Source of the DNA: Chelonobacter oris
Lineage (GTDB): Bacteria > Pseudomonadota > Gammaproteobacteria > Enterobacterales > Pasteurellaceae
Length of the DNA: 64,000 nt
Direction of reading: 5' to 3'
NCBI RefSeq assembly: GCF_000772535.1
Contig: NZ_JSUM01000003.1
Location: 310,001 to 374,000, forward strand
Of this stretch, positions 48,907-59,313 are shown one piece after another. Made by a program: the position numbers and the translations under genes. The notes beneath the pieces are model-generated. The model was not told where the DNA came from. It saw only the letters and a program-made list of their open reading frames with translations, and ran no database searches. Positions within the stretch are counted from its first letter, which is position 1. Every line of letters starts with the position of its first letter.

Positions 48907-49716
48907 TTATGCGCCATAGAAAAATGTTGCCGTTGCGCCGCCGTCAATCAAGAAATCCGCACCGGTGATATAGCCGCCTTCTTGTCCCATGATTAATGCC
49001 GCCAATGCCGCGACTTCGTCCGGCGTGCCGCCACGTTTTGCAGGCTGGTTGGCAAGCATATTTCGGTAGAACGCTTTACGTTCGCCGTTCAGCTCGTCAT
49101 TGGCAAGCGGAGTATGGATAATGCCGGGGCTGATACAATTCACTCTTGCCCCCCGTTCCGCCCAGCGCACGGCTTCGGCTTGAACCCGCAGGCTGTTGCC
49201 GCGTTTGGCGGTTTGGTAAGCGAGCAGGGTATCGTTGATCTCCGCCAGCATCGGTAATGCCAAAAGCGCATCACTCGGCGTTACGGCAAGCAAGCGATCT
49301 TGCTCCGGGGTGAGCGCCGCCAAACGGTGACCGGATTGTGAACCAATCACAATCCCACAGCCGCCTTGCGCAATAACGTTACCGAAAATCTCCAAAAACA
49401 GTGCCGTTCCGTATAGATCTACGTTCAGAATCATGTCAACCGGTGCTTGCGAAGGCGACACGCCCGCTGAATTGACAACATATTTAACCTTTCCCAGCGT
49501 TGCCGCTTGTTCGGCAAGTCGGGTAAGTGACGGACGATCCGTGATATTGACTTGTGCGCTACTGCATTCAAAGCCGGCGGTTCGTAATGTTTCAGCCGCT
49601 TTCTCAGCCTGTTCGGCGTGTAAATCAGCACATAAAATATGTTTGCCGGCGCCGATACGGCGGGCAATGGCTTGAGCGATAGCGCCTGAGCCGACAATGA
49701 CGATAATCTCTTTCAT
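48907..49716 (-). CDS. Short-chain dehydrogenase/reductase
   Basis: 269-aa classical SDR. The nucleotide motif is altered to IVGSGAIAQAIARRIG (instead of TGxxxGxG), which suggests a variant cofactor site; the NNAG motif reads NSAGVS; the catalytic Ser is in GSQSG and the Tyr-Lys pair in AYQTAKRG; NCISPGIIHTPL follows. Substrate unknown. The frame is open to 49851, but ATG 49716 has SD AGGATC and gives the canonical SDR N-terminus. Confidence 0.87.
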   Translation of the reverse strand: MKEIIVIVGSGAIAQAIARRIGAGKHILCADLHAEQAEKAAETLRTAGFECSSAQVNITDRPSLTRLAEQAATLGKVKYVVNSAGVSPSQAPVDMILNVDLYGTALFLEIFGNVIAQGGCGIVIGSQSGHRLAALTPEQDRLLAVTPSDALLALPMLAEINDTLLAYQTAKRGNSLRVQAEAVRWAERGARVNCISPGIIHTPLANDELNGERKAFYRNMLANQPAKRGGTPDEVAALAALIMGQEGGYITGADFLIDGGATATFFYGA

Positions 49717-49748
49717 TTTTGATCCTAATATGTTGTAAATAAGTTGGA

Positions 49749-50561
49749 TTATTTTTCCATCACAATACGAAAACCGATACTGATGCCGCGATAATCGGGG
49801 CTGTAAGGCTTGCGAAACGCACTGCGCCAGCTGGTGGCAGTGTTGTGCCAACTGCCGCCGCGCACGGTTTTATCCCTGCCGGACGGTGCGCCCTGCGGAT
49901 CCGTTTGGGCGGTAGGGGAGTGGCGTGACGTAAACCAGTCATTAACCCATTCCCAAGCATTTCCGTGTACATCATACAGACCCCACGGATTAGGGCGTTT
50001 TTGCCCGACAGGGTGTGTGCCGCCACGGCTGAAATCCTCACCGAACCAAGCATAATTTCCGAGTTCTTGCTCGTTATCGCCGAAAGAATAGGCGGTTTGG
50101 CTGCCGGCTCGCGCCGCATATTCCCATTCCGCTTCAGTCGGTAAACGGTAGTGATGGTCAGCGTCAAGCTGATTGAGCCGATTTAAAAACGCTTGGGCAT
50201 CGTTCCAAGATACCGTTGCAGGATGATTCGGACGTGTGATCCGCTCTTTCATGCCCGGCAGTTGATAATAAGGGTTGGAACGAGTGCGCTGATAAGGGGG
50301 CTCACCCATAATTTTTTCCCATTCGGCCTGAGTTACTTCGTATTTACCGATATAAAACGCCTTGCTGATCGTCACTTGGTGTTGTGCTTTTTCTACATCA
50401 TATGCCTGCGGATCATCAGCGGCGGATCCCATCAGGAATGTGCCGGCCGGAATTTCGACAAATTCCATACCGATCGTATTGGTATAGTGTTGAACGGCAT
50501 GGGCGAAAGCAGCGGTTGTTATGCTGAATGTCAAGCCAAGCAGCGTGGTGTATTTTTTCAT
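49749..50561 (-). CDS. Exported SUMF1/FGE-sulfatase-domain protein
   Basis: 270-aa protein with a signal peptide (MKKYTTLLGLTFSITTAAFA) and one formylglycine-generating-enzyme-type domain: GMEFVEIPAGTFLMGS, KAFYIGKYEVTQAEWEKIM, YRLPTEAEWEYAARAG, NPWGLYDVHGNAWEWVNDWF, VRGGSWHN and GFRIV. The protein has no Cys at all, so it cannot be a copper/cysteine FGE; related exported proteins act as modulators or structural parts. Role unknown. A hairpin overlaps its ribosome binding site. 32 nt separate its stop from the SDR start on the same strand. Confidence 0.85.
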   Translation of the reverse strand: MKKYTTLLGLTFSITTAAFAHAVQHYTNTIGMEFVEIPAGTFLMGSAADDPQAYDVEKAQHQVTISKAFYIGKYEVTQAEWEKIMGEPPYQRTRSNPYYQLPGMKERITRPNHPATVSWNDAQAFLNRLNQLDADHHYRLPTEAEWEYAARAGSQTAYSFGDNEQELGNYAWFGEDFSRGGTHPVGQKRPNPWGLYDVHGNAWEWVNDWFTSRHSPTAQTDPQGAPSGRDKTVRGGSWHNTATSWRSAFRKPYSPDYRGISIGFRIVMEK

Positions 50562-50567
50562 TGACAG

Positions 50568-50590
50568 TCCCTGTATTGTTAAAACAGGGG
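50568..50590 (-). promoter_or_regulatory. Hairpin enclosing the Shine-Dalgarno of the SUMF1 gene
   Basis: CCCTGT (50569-50574) pairs with ACAGGG (50584-50589), plus one G-T pair. Read on the minus strand, the 3' arm contains the AGGG of the ribosome binding site, about 8 nt ahead of the start codon at 50561. A translational switch is conceivable but inferred. Confidence 0.45.
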
Positions 50591-50724
50591 GATTCTAACA
50601 GTAAATGATTTGTGCAATTAAGTGGGGTAAGTTGATTGACCTTATGAATTTCATTCATTAATGGTTTGAGAAGCGGTGTGAGCATGGGATTGTGCCGACA
50701 CCGTATAATAAGAATAGCGTGGTG

Positions 50725-51039
50725 TTATTCTTTCCAGATAACGTGATATTCAGGATTATTCTGATCATGTGAAATCAATACCTTAGCAAAGATATCGTCC
50801 ATTTCATCGTGGTCGTTGACCAAGCCGACCCAGACTTCGGCATAAGCATCGGGATCGATTAATACCCCGATTTCCTCGTCCCAATTTTCAGCGGTTTCGA
50901 CCATCTCCACCGCACCGCGTTCTTCAAATTGCAGATTAAACAGCAAAATATCCGCCGGATCGAGATTTTCTTCCGCCATTTCAAGAAAGATATCGTAGGC
51001 GGTATCAATCGCACTGTCAGGATCAAGTTTGTTTGGCAT
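50725..51039 (-). CDS. yciU: Putative double-stranded DNA mimic protein (YciU/HI1450, DUF440)
   Basis: 104-aa, strongly acidic protein. The block [21 protein letters not shown] and [20 protein letters not shown] is nearly that of H. influenzae HI1450, whose structure imitates B-DNA charge and which binds the HU protein. It presumably modulates HU-DNA contacts. The frame runs up to 51126, but ATG 51039 has SD AAGGA; ATG 51060 follows a USS without SD. It lies downstream of ppc on the same strand, beyond the ppc terminator and an inverted USS pair. Confidence 0.9.
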   Translation of the reverse strand: MPNKLDPDSAIDTAYDIFLEMAEENLDPADILLFNLQFEERGAVEMVETAENWDEEIGVLIDPDAYAEVWVGLVNDHDEMDDIFAKVLISHDQNNPEYHVIWKE

Positions 51040-51134
51040 TATCGTTTCCTTATCAGTCATCAAAGTGCGGTTAGGATACCTTTTCTGCGTTTGAAAACCA
51101 ATATTTTTAACCGCACTTTTCCTCAATCAGATAA

Positions 51135-51165
51135 AAAACAGCCCCGTTATCAGAGATCACGGGGC
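51135..51165 (-). terminator. Rho-independent terminator of ppc
   Basis: GCCCCGT (51141-51147) pairs with ACGGGGC (51159-51165); on the minus strand TGTTTTTT follows. Confidence 0.85.
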
Positions 51166-51192
51166 AATCAAGATGAAAACGTTAACCTCTGA

Positions 51193-53835
51193 TTAACCGG
51201 TGTTGCGCATACCGGCGGCAATGCCGGTGATAGTGATCATCAGCGCCTGATTCAGTTGCGAATCCTGCTGTTCTTCAGGCTGTTGACGCAGACGCTGCAA
51301 CAGTTCTACCTGCAACAGATTAAGCGGATCGGTATACACATTGCGCAATGCAATTGATTGGGCGACCCAAGGTAAATCGTCCATCAACTGATCTTTATGT
51401 GACAGCTCCAATAACGTTTTCACGTCGGCTTGCAATTGTTGGCGCAATGCGCTGCCCAAGCGCCATAAAGTCGGTTCGACCAAACGCTGATCATAATATT
51501 CCGTCAGCCACAAATCGGTTTTACTGAATACCATTTCCAACATGCCGATACGGGTAGAGAAGAACGGCCAGCTCCGGCACATCTCTTCCACCACCGCACT
51601 TTTGCCGTTATCCAGCAACTGTTGAATCGCCGCGCCGGCGCCCAACCAAGCAGGCAGCATTAAGCGGTTTTGCATCCAAGCAAAAATCCACGGAATGGCA
51701 CGCAGACTTTCGACTCCGCCTTTCGGGTTACGTTTGGCAGGGCGTGAGCCCAACGGCAAGCGCGATAATTCCTGTTCCGGCGTGGCGGAGCGGAAATACG
51801 GTACGAAATCGGGTTGTTCACGCACAATGTTGCGGTAAATATCACAAGAGATAACCGAGAGTTCGTCCATAATACCGCGCCATTCTGTTTTCGGCTCCGG
51901 CGGCGGTAACAGGTTGGCTTCCAGAATGGCACTGGCATAGAGTTCCAGACTATTGATGGCGACTTGCGGCAAGCCCAGTTTAAAACGAATCATTTCGCCC
52001 TGTTCAGTGACGCGCAAACCGTTTTTCAGGGATTTTGGCGGTTGTGAAAGCAGGGCGGCGTGTGCCGGCGCACCGCCGCGGCCGATTGTACCGCCGCGAC
52101 CGTGGAACAAGGTCAGTTCAATATGCAGTCTTTCGCACAAATTGACCAATGCTTCCTGCGCGCGATACTGCGCCCATGACGCCGCCATCATACCGGCATC
52201 TTTGGCGGAGTCGGAATAACCGATCATCACCATCTGTTTATTATTGATAAAACCGCGATACCAGCCGACATTAAACAATTCTTCCATTACCGATTGCGAA
52301 TTGTCCAAATCTTCCAGCGTTTCAAACAGCGGCACGACCGGAATCGTTTTAGTGCAGCCTGCTTCTTTCAATAACAGGTGTACCGCAAGGACATCGGAAG
52401 CGAATTTTGCCATGGAAATCACATAGGCTGAAATCACACCCTCGTGTTGTTCCGCCACCACTTTACAGGTGTCTAAAATCTCTTTGGTTTCTTCGCTCGG
52501 CGACCACTCAATCGGAATCAACGGTCGGCGAGAATTCAGTTCTCTGATCAGAAAGGCTTGTTTGTCCGCTTCGCTCCATTGCGCATAATCCCCCAATCCG
52601 ATATAACGGGTGACTTCTGCAATCGCCATACTGTGGCGAGTGCTTTCCTGACGGATATCCAGCTGTGACAACGTCACACCAAAGCAGCGGATACGGCGCA
52701 ACGTATCCAACAGCAAGCCGTTGGCGATAATCCGCATACCGCACTTGGAAAGGGAAGTGTAGCAGTCAAACAGCGGTTCCCACAGTTGTTCGTTTTTGGT
52801 AATGATCTGTTCGGCGGTGGTACGCGGCTGGCGATCCGCCAACAAGTCGTTATAGTGATTTTGGGTTAATTTCAGTTTGGCACGCAGATCTTTAACGATA
52901 TAACGGTACGGTTCCTGATGTTCGCCGTATTTGGCTTTAAATTCCTCGGTGGCTTCAACCATCGATAATTCGTCGGATAATAATTTAATATCTTCTAAAA
53001 ATAATTCTGCCGCTTTAGCTCTCGCCAGATTTAATACGCTGCGGGTCACGGTGCTGGTAACAAACGGGTTGCCGTCTCGGTCTCCGCCCATCCAAGAAGA
53101 GAATTTGACCGGTGTAAAATCAACCGGCAATGTCACGTTTAAATGCTCTTTGCTGCTGTCGTTCAATTGGCGCAAAAACATCGGCACGGCAGTCCACAGG
53201 CTGTTTTCAATCACGGAATAACCCCATTTCGCTTCCTCGAACGGTGTCGGGCGCTGAGTGCGGATTTCGTTGGTGTGCCAAGCTTCGGCAATCAATTGCA
53301 GCAAGCGCCGTTCAATAGCGGTGCGTTCTTTCACGGTTAAATCGGAATGTTCCAATTTGCTTAGGCATTTATTGATTTCAACGTGTTTGTGCGTTAACGA
53401 GCGGCGGGTCACTTCCGTCGGGTGTGCGGTCAGCACCAATTCAATCAACAAATTGTCAACCGCACTTAGCACCTCTTCCTGCTTGATGCCTTGTGCCTTC
53501 AACTTGCTGAACAGACTGCCGATTGAACGTCGGCTGGATTCCAAATCGTCATGATGACGGGAAATGGTCTGATATTGTTCGGCAATATTGGTCAGATTCA
53601 GAAAATGGCTGAAAGCGCGCGCAACCGGAATAATATTATCGTTAGAAATAGTGGCAAGCGTTTCCAGCAGTTCTTGCCGTGCTTTGTCGTTGCCGGCTCG
53701 AGAGTTTCGGGAAAGCACCCGAATATTTTCGATTAAATCAAGAATATCACTGCCTTGCGCATCGCTGATGGTTTCACCTAAAAATCGCCCCAACATGCTG
53801 ACGTTATTACGCATTTCGCTATACTGCTGAATCAT
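51193..53835 (-). CDS. ppc: Phosphoenolpyruvate carboxylase
   Basis: 880-aa enzyme (E. coli 883) that fixes bicarbonate onto PEP to give oxaloacetate, the main anaplerotic step. The catalytic stretches [12 protein letters not shown] (His near 137) and [14 protein letters not shown] are present, and the invariant C-terminus is MRNTG. The frame is open up to 53895; ATG 53835 was chosen because AAGGAAC precedes it and the protein then begins [16 protein letters not shown] like other PEPC. Relatives of this organism that make succinate use this step, but flux cannot be read from sequence. Confidence 0.97.
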   Translation of the reverse strand: MIQQYSEMRNNVSMLGRFLGETISDAQGSDILDLIENIRVLSRNSRAGNDKARQELLETLATISNDNIIPVARAFSHFLNLTNIAEQYQTISRHHDDLESSRRSIGSLFSKLKAQGIKQEEVLSAVDNLLIELVLTAHPTEVTRRSLTHKHVEINKCLSKLEHSDLTVKERTAIERRLLQLIAEAWHTNEIRTQRPTPFEEAKWGYSVIENSLWTAVPMFLRQLNDSSKEHLNVTLPVDFTPVKFSSWMGGDRDGNPFVTSTVTRSVLNLARAKAAELFLEDIKLLSDELSMVEATEEFKAKYGEHQEPYRYIVKDLRAKLKLTQNHYNDLLADRQPRTTAEQIITKNEQLWEPLFDCYTSLSKCGMRIIANGLLLDTLRRIRCFGVTLSQLDIRQESTRHSMAIAEVTRYIGLGDYAQWSEADKQAFLIRELNSRRPLIPIEWSPSEETKEILDTCKVVAEQHEGVISAYVISMAKFASDVLAVHLLLKEAGCTKTIPVVPLFETLEDLDNSQSVMEELFNVGWYRGFINNKQMVMIGYSDSAKDAGMMAASWAQYRAQEALVNLCERLHIELTLFHGRGGTIGRGGAPAHAALLSQPPKSLKNGLRVTEQGEMIRFKLGLPQVAINSLELYASAILEANLLPPPEPKTEWRGIMDELSVISCDIYRNIVREQPDFVPYFRSATPEQELSRLPLGSRPAKRNPKGGVESLRAIPWIFAWMQNRLMLPAWLGAGAAIQQLLDNGKSAVVEEMCRSWPFFSTRIGMLEMVFSKTDLWLTEYYDQRLVEPTLWRLGSALRQQLQADVKTLLELSHKDQLMDDLPWVAQSIALRNVYTDPLNLLQVELLQRLRQQPEEQQDSQLNQALMITITGIAAGMRNTG

Positions 53836-54141
53836 AGTTTGTTCCTTATTCAGAAAGTCAATTTTAAAATTTAGAATCTGTGATAGATATAACAAAAAAA
53901 CGGAAAGCGGGTCAACAGAAATTAACGATTATGGGGTAGATATTACTAAATACTGTAAGATTTTTAACAATAGGGAAAATTTACTGTGAATGAGATGATA
54001 AAGTTGCTCTCTTATTAAACATTTTTGAAACAAATGAGCGCAATATTTTCACTGCAATACAAGATTATTTTTTGATAAAAATTCGTTGACCGCACTTTGA
54101 TGTTTAGTCGATAAAGTGCGGTTTGGCGGGCAATGCGCAGA
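53836..54141. other. Gap between ilvE and ppc
   Basis: 306 bp, AT-rich. It holds the ppc promoter on the minus strand (a possible TTGTTA with TAAATT 16 nt on, near 53870-53896) and, at 54089-54122, an inverted USS pair downstream of ilvE. No ORF or RNA gene is recognised. Confidence 0.45.
54089..54122 (-). terminator. Inverted USS pair after ilvE
   Basis: ACCGCACTTT (54089-54098) pairs with AAAGTGCGGT (54113-54122) across 14 nt. No clean T-tract on the minus strand, so its termination strength is uncertain. Confidence 0.6.
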
Positions 54142-55164
54142 TTAGGCGACTTTTACAATCCAGCCTTCAGGGGCGTCGACATCGCCGAACTGAATGCCGG
54201 TTAATTCATGATAGAGTTGTTGAGTCACCGGGCCGACATCGGTTTCGGAATAGAACACATGGAAATCATCGCCGTTTTGAATGCCGCCGATCGGAGTGAT
54301 TACCGCCGCAGTGCCGCAAGCGCCGGCCTCAACAAAATCGCTCAACTTATCAATATAGACATCGCCTTCAATCGCCTTTAATCCCAGCCGGTTTTCAGCC
54401 AGATAGAGCAGCGAATATTTAGTGATACTCGGCAAAATAGACGGCGATAACGGGGTCACAAATTCGCTGTTTTTGGTAATACCGAAGAAATTGGCGGAAC
54501 CGACTTCTTCAATTTTGGTGTGCGTTGTCGGATCCAAATAGATACAATCGCCGAAATTACGCGCTTTGGCATCTTTACCCGGCAACAGACTGGCAGCATA
54601 ATTTCCGCCTACCTTGGCGGCGCCTGTGCCTTGCGGTGCGGCACGATCATAATCGGACACAATAAAGTTGGTCGGTTTCATGCCGCCTTTAAAATAGGCG
54701 CCGACAGGGCAGCAGAAGATCGAGAAAATGTATTCCGGCGCCGCATGAACACCGATATTGTCGCCGACACCGATCAGAAACGGGCGCAGATAGAGGGTCG
54801 CACCACTGCCGTAAGGTCCGACAAATTTTTCATTGGCTTTGACCACTTGTTTGCACGCCTCGACAAACATCTCGATCGGAACTTCAGGCATTAACAGGCG
54901 ACGGCAGCTGCGTTGCATCCGTTTGGCATTTTCATCGGGGCGGAACAGGTTAATGCTGCCGTCTTTGCAACGGTAAGCTTTCAACCCTTCGAAGCATTGT
55001 TGTCCGTAGTGAAGTGCGGTCGAGCCTTCGCTGATATGCAGCACATTGTCGTCGGTCAGCTTGCCGCCGCCCCATTTGCCGTCCTTCCAGTGGGCGATAT
55101 AGCGAAAATCGGTTTTGATATAGCCAAAGCCTAAGTTGGCCCAATCTAATGAAACGTCACTCAT
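54142..55164 (-). CDS. ilvE: Branched-chain amino acid aminotransferase
   Basis: 340-aa fold-type IV PLP enzyme of the larger (eukaryote-like, BCAT) class, as in H. influenzae. The PLP Lys is in [14 protein letters not shown]; other family motifs are [14 protein letters not shown] and [11 protein letters not shown]. It makes the last step of Leu, Ile and Val synthesis. Monocistronic; no leader peptide attenuator is seen upstream. Confidence 0.95.
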   Translation of the reverse strand: MSDVSLDWANLGFGYIKTDFRYIAHWKDGKWGGGKLTDDNVLHISEGSTALHYGQQCFEGLKAYRCKDGSINLFRPDENAKRMQRSCRRLLMPEVPIEMFVEACKQVVKANEKFVGPYGSGATLYLRPFLIGVGDNIGVHAAPEYIFSIFCCPVGAYFKGGMKPTNFIVSDYDRAAPQGTGAAKVGGNYAASLLPGKDAKARNFGDCIYLDPTTHTKIEEVGSANFFGITKNSEFVTPLSPSILPSITKYSLLYLAENRLGLKAIEGDVYIDKLSDFVEAGACGTAAVITPIGGIQNGDDFHVFYSETDVGPVTQQLYHELTGIQFGDVDAPEGWIVKVA

Positions 55165-55235
55165 TGTTTTTCCTTAACTCTTTTTATGTAAACCGGATAA
55201 AACATTTTTATCTTATTTTTCTGCCAAATCAATCA

Positions 55236-55664
55236 TTAATTTGGTTCCGGCTGAATTTTTTGTAACAAGTCTTGCAATTGCCGGATTTCGGCGGACGAGA
55301 GCGGGCTGAGCCAGTCCGCTTCAAACTGTTGCAGCAGTTGACGAATAAAGGCTTCTTTGTGCTGTCCCTGCTTGGTCAAAAAGATATTTTTACGCCGTGC
55401 ATCACGGGGATTGTCTTTTCTGATTACGAGGTGCTTACGTTCCAGCAAATCGATAATTTTGGTCATCGATGACGACTCGATTTGCAGCTGTTTCAGCAAA
55501 CGGCTTTGGCTTTGCCCGTTTTCCGCAAACAGTAGCAACATCACACGCGCTTGCGATAATGTCAGCCCCTCTTGCTGTAAGCGCTGATCCAACGCTTTAT
55601 TGAGGTTCAACGTCAGATTTTTCAACTGCCAAATCAAATATTGAGGCGGGTTTTGGTTATTCAT
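55236..55664 (-). CDS. MarR-family transcriptional regulator
   Basis: 142-aa winged-helix regulator. LTLSQARVMLLLFAENGQSQSRLLKQLQIESSSMTKIIDLLERKHLVIRKDNPRDARRKNIFLTKQG covers the HTH and the wing with the conserved DxRxxxIxLT pattern. The target is unknown. ATG 55664 gives the normal MarR length; the longer frame to 55736 has no better start. Shine-Dalgarno is weak (GAGAA). Confidence 0.85.
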   Translation of the reverse strand: MNNQNPPQYLIWQLKNLTLNLNKALDQRLQQEGLTLSQARVMLLLFAENGQSQSRLLKQLQIESSSMTKIIDLLERKHLVIRKDNPRDARRKNIFLTKQGQHKEAFIRQLLQQFEADWLSPLSSAEIRQLQDLLQKIQPEPN

Positions 55665-55761
55665 CAAAGGGTTCTCGGAAGACAACGGGATTAAAAATTT
55701 AGCATAACAAGCGGCGGGAGGATAGGGGAAACACATTTCTTTATGCTAGAATGGCAGGCAT

Positions 55762-55788
55762 AAAAAAGCCGCTCTTATTCAGAGCGGC
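55762..55788 (-). terminator. Rho-independent terminator of gcvB
   Basis: GCCGCTCT (55768-55775) pairs with AGAGCGGC (55781-55788) around TATTC; TTTTTT follows on the minus strand. Confidence 0.93.
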
Positions 55789-55902
55789 CGATAAACCAAA
55801 TCGGTTTGAATATATACAGGAAGTTAACAGTAAACTCAAATCTAGTGAACTAGATAAAACACAACATCATACTTAAAAACAACGTTATGTTGCTTAAGCA
55901 AT
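55762..55902 (-). ncRNA. gcvB: Small RNA GcvB
   Basis: About 140 nt, divergent from gcvA as in E. coli. Promoter on the minus strand: TTGTTA (55937-55932), 17-nt spacer, TAAAAT (55914-55909), start near 55902. The transcript contains the GU-rich seed TATGATGTTGTGTTTT (about 55871-55856), a hairpin ATCTAG/CTAGAT (55855-55840), the conserved ACTTCCTGTA (55824-55815) known from E. coli GcvB, and ends in a strong terminator. GcvB is an Hfq-dependent repressor of amino acid and peptide transporter mRNAs. Confidence 0.9.
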
Positions 55903-55955
55903 GCCGCCATTTTAGGTTTTGCCGTACAGAGTAACAATTTATATTTTTTTATCGT

Positions 55956-55978
55956 TCGCATAAGTTTTACTTATGCGA
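55956..55978. promoter_or_regulatory. Perfect 23-bp inverted repeat between gcvB and gcvA
   Basis: TCGCATAAGT-TTT-ACTTATGCGA, with 10-bp perfect arms. It lies 20 bp ahead of the gcvA start codon and 19 bp beyond the gcvB -35. It may be an operator for both genes or a hairpin in the gcvA leader. Confidence 0.75.
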
Positions 55979-55998
55979 TTTTAACGACAGGATAGTTT

Positions 55999-56886
55999 AT
56001 GCATAAACGTTTACCCCCGTTAAATGCACTAAAAGCGTTTGAATCGGCCGCTCGCCATTTAAGCTTCACCAAAGCCGCAGACGAATTGTTTGTCACCCAA
56101 GCCGCCGTCAGCCACCAAATTAAACTGCTGGAAGATTTTTTGGGCATCGGGCTTTTTATCCGCAAAAACCGCGCCTTGGCACTGACCGAGCAAGGCAGCG
56201 CCTATTTTCATGAAATTAAGGTGATTTTACGCCGCTTGGCCGATGTGACCGACCAATTGAAAAGCAGCCGGCATGAGCAGGAACTGACCATTAAAGTGCC
56301 GCAGACTTTCGGCTTGGCATGGTTAGTGCCGCAATTAAGCGAATTTAACCGCTTGTATCCGGATATTGAAGTGAATATTCAGGGGTTTGATTATGATGAA
56401 AGTGATATTCTGGCGGATGCCGATGTGGCGATTTTCTACGGTAAAGGCGATTGGAAAGGGCTGAAAAGCCAGCGTTTGCTTGAAGGGCGGCTATCCATTT
56501 TTGCTGCACCGAAACTGTTGCAGCACAAGCCGCTCACGCAATTGAACGAGTTGGCAAATCACAATTTACTGCATATTCACACCCGTGAAAACTGGCAGAG
56601 TATGGCGGCGCATCTGCAATTAAAGCATATTAATATTCAGCACGGTGCGGTGTTCAGCCACACGTTTATGGCGCTACAAGCGGCATTACACGGGCAGGGC
56701 GTTGTATTGGCGAATAAAATTCTGGCACAGCAATATATTATCGACGGCTCGCTGAAAGAGGTGTTTTCAACCGATGTCACCGATCCGAAATCGTTTTATG
56801 TGGTGTATCATCCGAATTATTCGGATAAAATGCAGACTGTCGCCTTTATCAATTGGATCATCGAACATATTCAACAACATCACTGA
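55999..56886 (+). CDS. gcvA: LysR-type glycine cleavage regulator GcvA
   Basis: 295-aa LysR regulator. The N-terminus KRLPPLNALKAFESAARHLSF and TKAADELFVTQAAVSHQIK is that of GcvA, which activates gcvTHP and gcvB when glycine is present. The effector domain has DVAIFYGKGDWKGL, close to the E. coli version. Divergent from gcvB and followed by ygdD and rlmM, the same order as in E. coli, which settles the identity. Confidence 0.95.
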   Translation: MHKRLPPLNALKAFESAARHLSFTKAADELFVTQAAVSHQIKLLEDFLGIGLFIRKNRALALTEQGSAYFHEIKVILRRLADVTDQLKSSRHEQELTIKVPQTFGLAWLVPQLSEFNRLYPDIEVNIQGFDYDESDILADADVAIFYGKGDWKGLKSQRLLEGRLSIFAAPKLLQHKPLTQLNELANHNLLHIHTRENWQSMAAHLQLKHINIQHGAVFSHTFMALQAALHGQGVVLANKILAQQYIIDGSLKEVFSTDVTDPKSFYVVYHPNYSDKMQTVAFINWIIEHIQQHH

Positions 56887-56907
56887 TCCGCACTTTGAGG
56901 ATAATTT

Positions 56908-57318
56908 ATGGGAAACCGTTTTCTAACTTTTGCCGCCATCAGCGGCTTTTTCTGTGTGGCATTCGGCGCCTTTACTGCGCACGGACTGGAACCGCACTTG
57001 ACCTTTTTACAACTGGACTGGATTGAAAAAGGCTTGAAATACCAGTTTTTCCATACCCTCGCTTTACTGGGCTTAGGGCTGTTTGTCACGGCAACCCAAC
57101 ATCAACCGGCGCCGGCGTGCCGCCGCAAAGGGCTAAACTGGATCGGCTACGGCTGGGCCGTCGGCATTCTGTGTTTCTCTTTCAGTTTATACGGATTGGC
57201 ATTAACCGGCATCAAAACCCTGGCGTGGTTTACGCCGATCGGCGGCGTAGCCTTTTTAATCGGTTGGGGAGCATTGACGTTCATCAGCATTGCCGGCAGC
57301 CTGAAAACGAGAGATTAA
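56908..57318 (+). CDS. ygdD: DUF423 inner-membrane protein YgdD
   Basis: 136-aa protein with four hydrophobic helices. Family motifs GAFTAHGLE near residue 20, KYQFFHTLALLGLGL near 45 and FTPIGGVAFLIGW near the end are seen. The function is not known. Between gcvA and rlmM, as in E. coli; the rlmM start is 4 nt after its stop. Confidence 0.93.
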   Translation: MGNRFLTFAAISGFFCVAFGAFTAHGLEPHLTFLQLDWIEKGLKYQFFHTLALLGLGLFVTATQHQPAPACRRKGLNWIGYGWAVGILCFSFSLYGLALTGIKTLAWFTPIGGVAFLIGWGALTFISIAGSLKTRD

Positions 57319-57322
57319 TATT

Positions 57323-59255
<1,933 letters not shown>

Positions 59256-59271
59256 TGTTTGACAAAAGGAT

Positions 59272-59303
59272 AAAAGTGCGGTTTAAAATTAACCGCACTT
59301 TTT
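59272..59303. terminator. Inverted USS pair terminator after dapB
   Basis: AAAAGTGCGGTT (59272-59283) pairs with AACCGCACTTTT (59291-59302), A- and T-rich ends on both sides, between convergent genes. Confidence 0.85.
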
Positions 59304-59313
59304 GTTTTTGCCG

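Noticed and set aside
50725..51126. RraB (RNase E inhibitor) as identity of the small acidic gene after ppc
   Set aside because: The sequence blocks match the HI1450/YciU DNA-mimic family far better than RraB.
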